DNA of 64,000 nt from contig NZ_CP039904.1 in NCBI RefSeq assembly GCF_005221385.1, forward strand, positions 1,228,501 through 1,292,500, written 5' to 3'. Position numbers and translations under genes: made by a program. The notes beneath the pieces are model-generated. The model searched no databases. It was not told where the DNA came from and saw nothing but the letters and a program-made list of their open reading frames with translations. Every line of letters begins with the position of its first letter. The stretch's first letter is position 1. Source of the stretch: Agrobacterium tumefaciens. GTDB taxonomy: Bacteria > Pseudomonadota > Alphaproteobacteria > Rhizobiales > Rhizobiaceae. Positions 62,521 through 64,000 of this stretch are shown here, piece after piece.

Positions 62521-63381
62521 TCACAGGATCAATCGGGCGGAGGCCGCGCCGATCGAAGCCGGAACGCCGAGAATGACGGCGGCGCTCATGATCTGCGACA
62601 GCGAGGTATGGTCGAGACGCTCGAAGGTCCAGAGCGTGTAGATGCTGATGGCGATGGCGATGACATAGCCCGGCAGGGTGAAGCGGATGAAGGATTGCCA
62701 CCATTGCTGCCCTTCGTGCAGCTGGTGAGAGCCCTTGAAATGGAGCGCATAGACGAAGCCGTGCATGATGGCGACCGACAGCAGGCAAAGCGCCAGAATA
62801 TGATAGGGCGTCACCTTGTAGGCGATCAGGATCATCTCTTCCGTAGGCGCGACATTGAGGTTCAGAAAGAGCGCGCCGACCATCATCATGAACAGCTCGT
62901 GCGGATAACCGGTCTTGCCGGAATATTCGCCTTCTTCCTCGTCCTGTGCGTCGGAATGCTGGCCGAGCTGACTGCGGCCGAGCAGCGCGCCGATGCTCGC
63001 TGGCACGGATTGCAGCGCAATCTTGGTGATGATGGTGGAGACGGTGATCTGGTCGTTCAGGATACCGAACAGCAACAGCACAGCGGCGCTGACGGCTATG
63101 CCCAGCCCATAGGCCGTGATCGCGTCGCGCAGCGCCTGGCCCCAGGAATGAATATTCTCAAAGCCGATGCGCCGGGCGAGAAGCAGCAGCAGCGGCAGGT
63201 TGAGAATGCAAAGCAGCAGCAGCCGCCAGGGATTGATGTAAAGACCGAGGAACCACATTTCCATGGTCATCAGCATGGGCAGGGCAAACAGGAGGGCACC
63301 CGCCGTGCCGCGTGCCAGACCGGTCAGAAACTGTCTGACCTCATCGTCAACGGTGTCTTTTCGATTGATCGCTGCCGCCAT
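62521..63381 (-). CDS. TIGR02587 family multi-pass membrane protein
   Basis: 286 residues from ATG 63381 with GAGGGG upstream; GTG 63393 is less likely. About seven to eight helices: GTAGALLFALPMLMTMEMWF, INPWRLLLLCILNLPLLLLL, then VAPTEEMILIAYKVTPYHIL and a C-terminal pair. Family TIGR02587, always with TIGR02588. First gene after a perfect EcfG-type promoter. Function unknown. Confidence 0.88.
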   Translation of the reverse strand: MAAAINRKDTVDDEVRQFLTGLARGTAGALLFALPMLMTMEMWFLGLYINPWRLLLLCILNLPLLLLLARRIGFENIHSWGQALRDAITAYGLGIAVSAAVLLLFGILNDQITVSTIITKIALQSVPASIGALLGRSQLGQHSDAQDEEEGEYSGKTGYPHELFMMMVGALFLNLNVAPTEEMILIAYKVTPYHILALCLLSVAIMHGFVYALHFKGSHQLHEGQQWWQSFIRFTLPGYVIAIAISIYTLWTFERLDHTSLSQIMSAAVILGVPASIGAASARLIL

Positions 63382-63403
63382 GCCGCCCCTCACATGGGGG
63401 AAT

Positions 63404-63428
63404 AACGCAATGGTGTTTTCCCGGTTCC
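63404..63428 (-). promoter_or_regulatory. EcfG-type general stress promoter (perfect)
   Basis: Minus strand GGAAC (63428-63424), exactly 16 bases, CGTT (63407-63404). It lies in the short gap between the PPC gene and the TIGR02587 gene, which starts 23 bases beyond the -10. Confidence 0.82.
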
Positions 63429-63434
63429 GCCGGT

Positions 63435-63875
63435 TTATTTGGCGGGATCGATAAGGGCGATACCGAATTCCCGACGATAGCTGCGCCGCAATTCCGCGGG
63501 TGTTTCGCGGATGACCACTTCCAGGGTTGGTCGCACCACGCCCTTCAGAAAATGGCCGCCTTTGGTGGATCCATCCGCAAAGCCCAGAACCACATGCAGA
63601 TGCGGATTGGGGTCATCGTTTTCATCAAGGGTAATATCGCCGAGCAGGCTCAGAACCTCGCTCTGCTGGGTGACCGGTATTTCCTGGTACGCCCGCGTCG
63701 AAAGATCGAAAAAGGCGAGGGTTGCCGTTGCAAAGGCACCGATCGCCGTCACTGACGCAGCGTTGATGTTTTCCGCGCCCGCAAAACGGCGAATGGCATC
63801 GAAGGCTTCTTCCTCCGGCTCGACGATGAGAATGAAGGTGCGCTCCGCGCCGCTGGCCAGCAATCTGCTTTTCAT
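63435..63875 (-). CDS. PPC/DUF296-domain protein
   Basis: 146 residues from ATG 63875, six bases after GGGAGA. The PPC (plants and prokaryotes conserved, DUF296) fold is seen in RTFILIVEPEEEAFDAIRRF, AASVTAIGAFATATLAFFDL and NPHLHVVLGFADGSTKGGHFL, the conserved His region (His-Leu-His). Bacterial members are small trimeric proteins of unclear function, some linked to DNA binding. It is in the same direction as the stress operon that follows. Confidence 0.88.
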   Translation of the reverse strand: MKSRLLASGAERTFILIVEPEEEAFDAIRRFAGAENINAASVTAIGAFATATLAFFDLSTRAYQEIPVTQQSEVLSLLGDITLDENDDPNPHLHVVLGFADGSTKGGHFLKGVVRPTLEVVIRETPAELRRSYRREFGIALIDPAK

Positions 63876-63893
63876 GGATGTCTCCCAATAAGA

Positions 63894-63916
63894 GTGCCGC
63901 CGGAGACCGGCGGCAC
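63894..63916 (-). other. hairpin between partial gene and PPC gene
   Basis: Perfect 10-bp stem GTGCCGCCGG/CCGGCGGCAC with a 3-base loop, no T-run on the coding strand. Weak terminator or stability element. Confidence 0.5.
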
Positions 63917-63930
63917 GGATTGTACGGTCC

Positions 63931-64000
63931 TTAGGCGGCGCGGCGCTCGTGGCGGCCTTCCTCGACCTCTTCGACGATTTTCGCAACGAAGGCATCGAGG
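63931..64000 (-). CDS. C-terminal end of an unrecognised gene (window edge)
   Basis: A frame entering from the right edge ends with TAA at 63931. The visible last residues (LDAFVAKIVEEVEEGRHERR, then Ala) are a charged helix. Too short to name. Confidence 0.6.
   Translation of the reverse strand, partial: LDAFVAKIVEEVEEGRHERRAA

Overview
The window reads as a GC-rich alphaproteobacterial chromosome, most likely Agrobacterium or a close Rhizobium relative. The grounds are a glgP-glgB glycogen block, a nadQ-nadABC block, FYDLN-type (TIGR02300) and TIGR02587/TIGR02588 proteins, an anti-Shine-Dalgarno sRNA of the alpha-r14/'cuckoo' type, EcfG-type general-stress promoters, and an enolase-superfamily protein very like the Agrobacterium galactarolactone cycloisomerase. 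I see no transposase, integrase, CRISPR array or rRNA.

Layout. 1-3286: glgP and the start of glgB (cut by the window edge). 3728-5841: class II amidotransferase and Asp/Glu racemase, divergent from an Lrp regulator. 5860-9991: aldose epimerase, a beta-hydroxyacid dehydrogenase, idnO and, divergently, idnD, with two related LacI-type palindromes. 10281-17309: GbsR-like regulator, cydD, cydC, cydA, cydB, cydX, with two perfect FNR/FixK boxes, one before the regulator and one inside the end of cydC before cydA. 17391-18285: three small stress genes behind an EcfG-type promoter. 18435-22802: nadQ, nadA, nadB, nadC with twin operators before nadA. 23013-27370: PAS protein, membrane-anchored SNase-like protein, tRNA-Ala(GGC), TIGR02300 protein, cmk and rpsA (no aroA between them). 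27472-30881: three unrecognised genes linked by a shared domain and a shared C-terminal tail, the best candidate here for an undescribed system. 30945-33332: RNase D-like exonuclease, nucleoside deoxyribosyltransferase-like protein, YdfG-type SDR and the sRNA.

33647-40222: M24 peptidase and a complete Dpp/Opp-type ABC importer, with a strong hairpin between the binding-protein gene and the permeases. 40275-44985: mannitol dehydrogenase-family enzyme, GntR regulator, gci-like cycloisomerase, LLM flavoprotein. 45122-56207: LysR regulator divergent from a nine-gene run: Liv-type importer (five genes), GMC oxidoreductase, 3-hydroxyisobutyrate dehydrogenase-like enzyme, acetoacetyl-CoA synthetase and 3-hydroxybutyrate dehydrogenase; together they predict uptake of a small acid or alcohol and its conversion through 3-hydroxybutyrate and acetoacetate to acetoacetyl-CoA. 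56831-59613: one-pass membrane protein and PQQ glucose dehydrogenase. 59691-64000: YciE-like ferritin-fold protein, MgtC-like protein, a TIGR02587/TIGR02588/FAD-oxidoreductase operon with a perfect EcfG-type promoter, a PPC/DUF296 protein and the end of one further gene.

Regulatory logic visible in the DNA: oxygen control of bd oxidase assembly and subunits, NAD-dependent control of nadABC, sugar-acid control of the idonate genes, and general-stress control of at least two operons. Starts were chosen by Shine-Dalgarno position and family length, so several differ from the longest open frame. All assignments are from reading the sequence; no database search was run.
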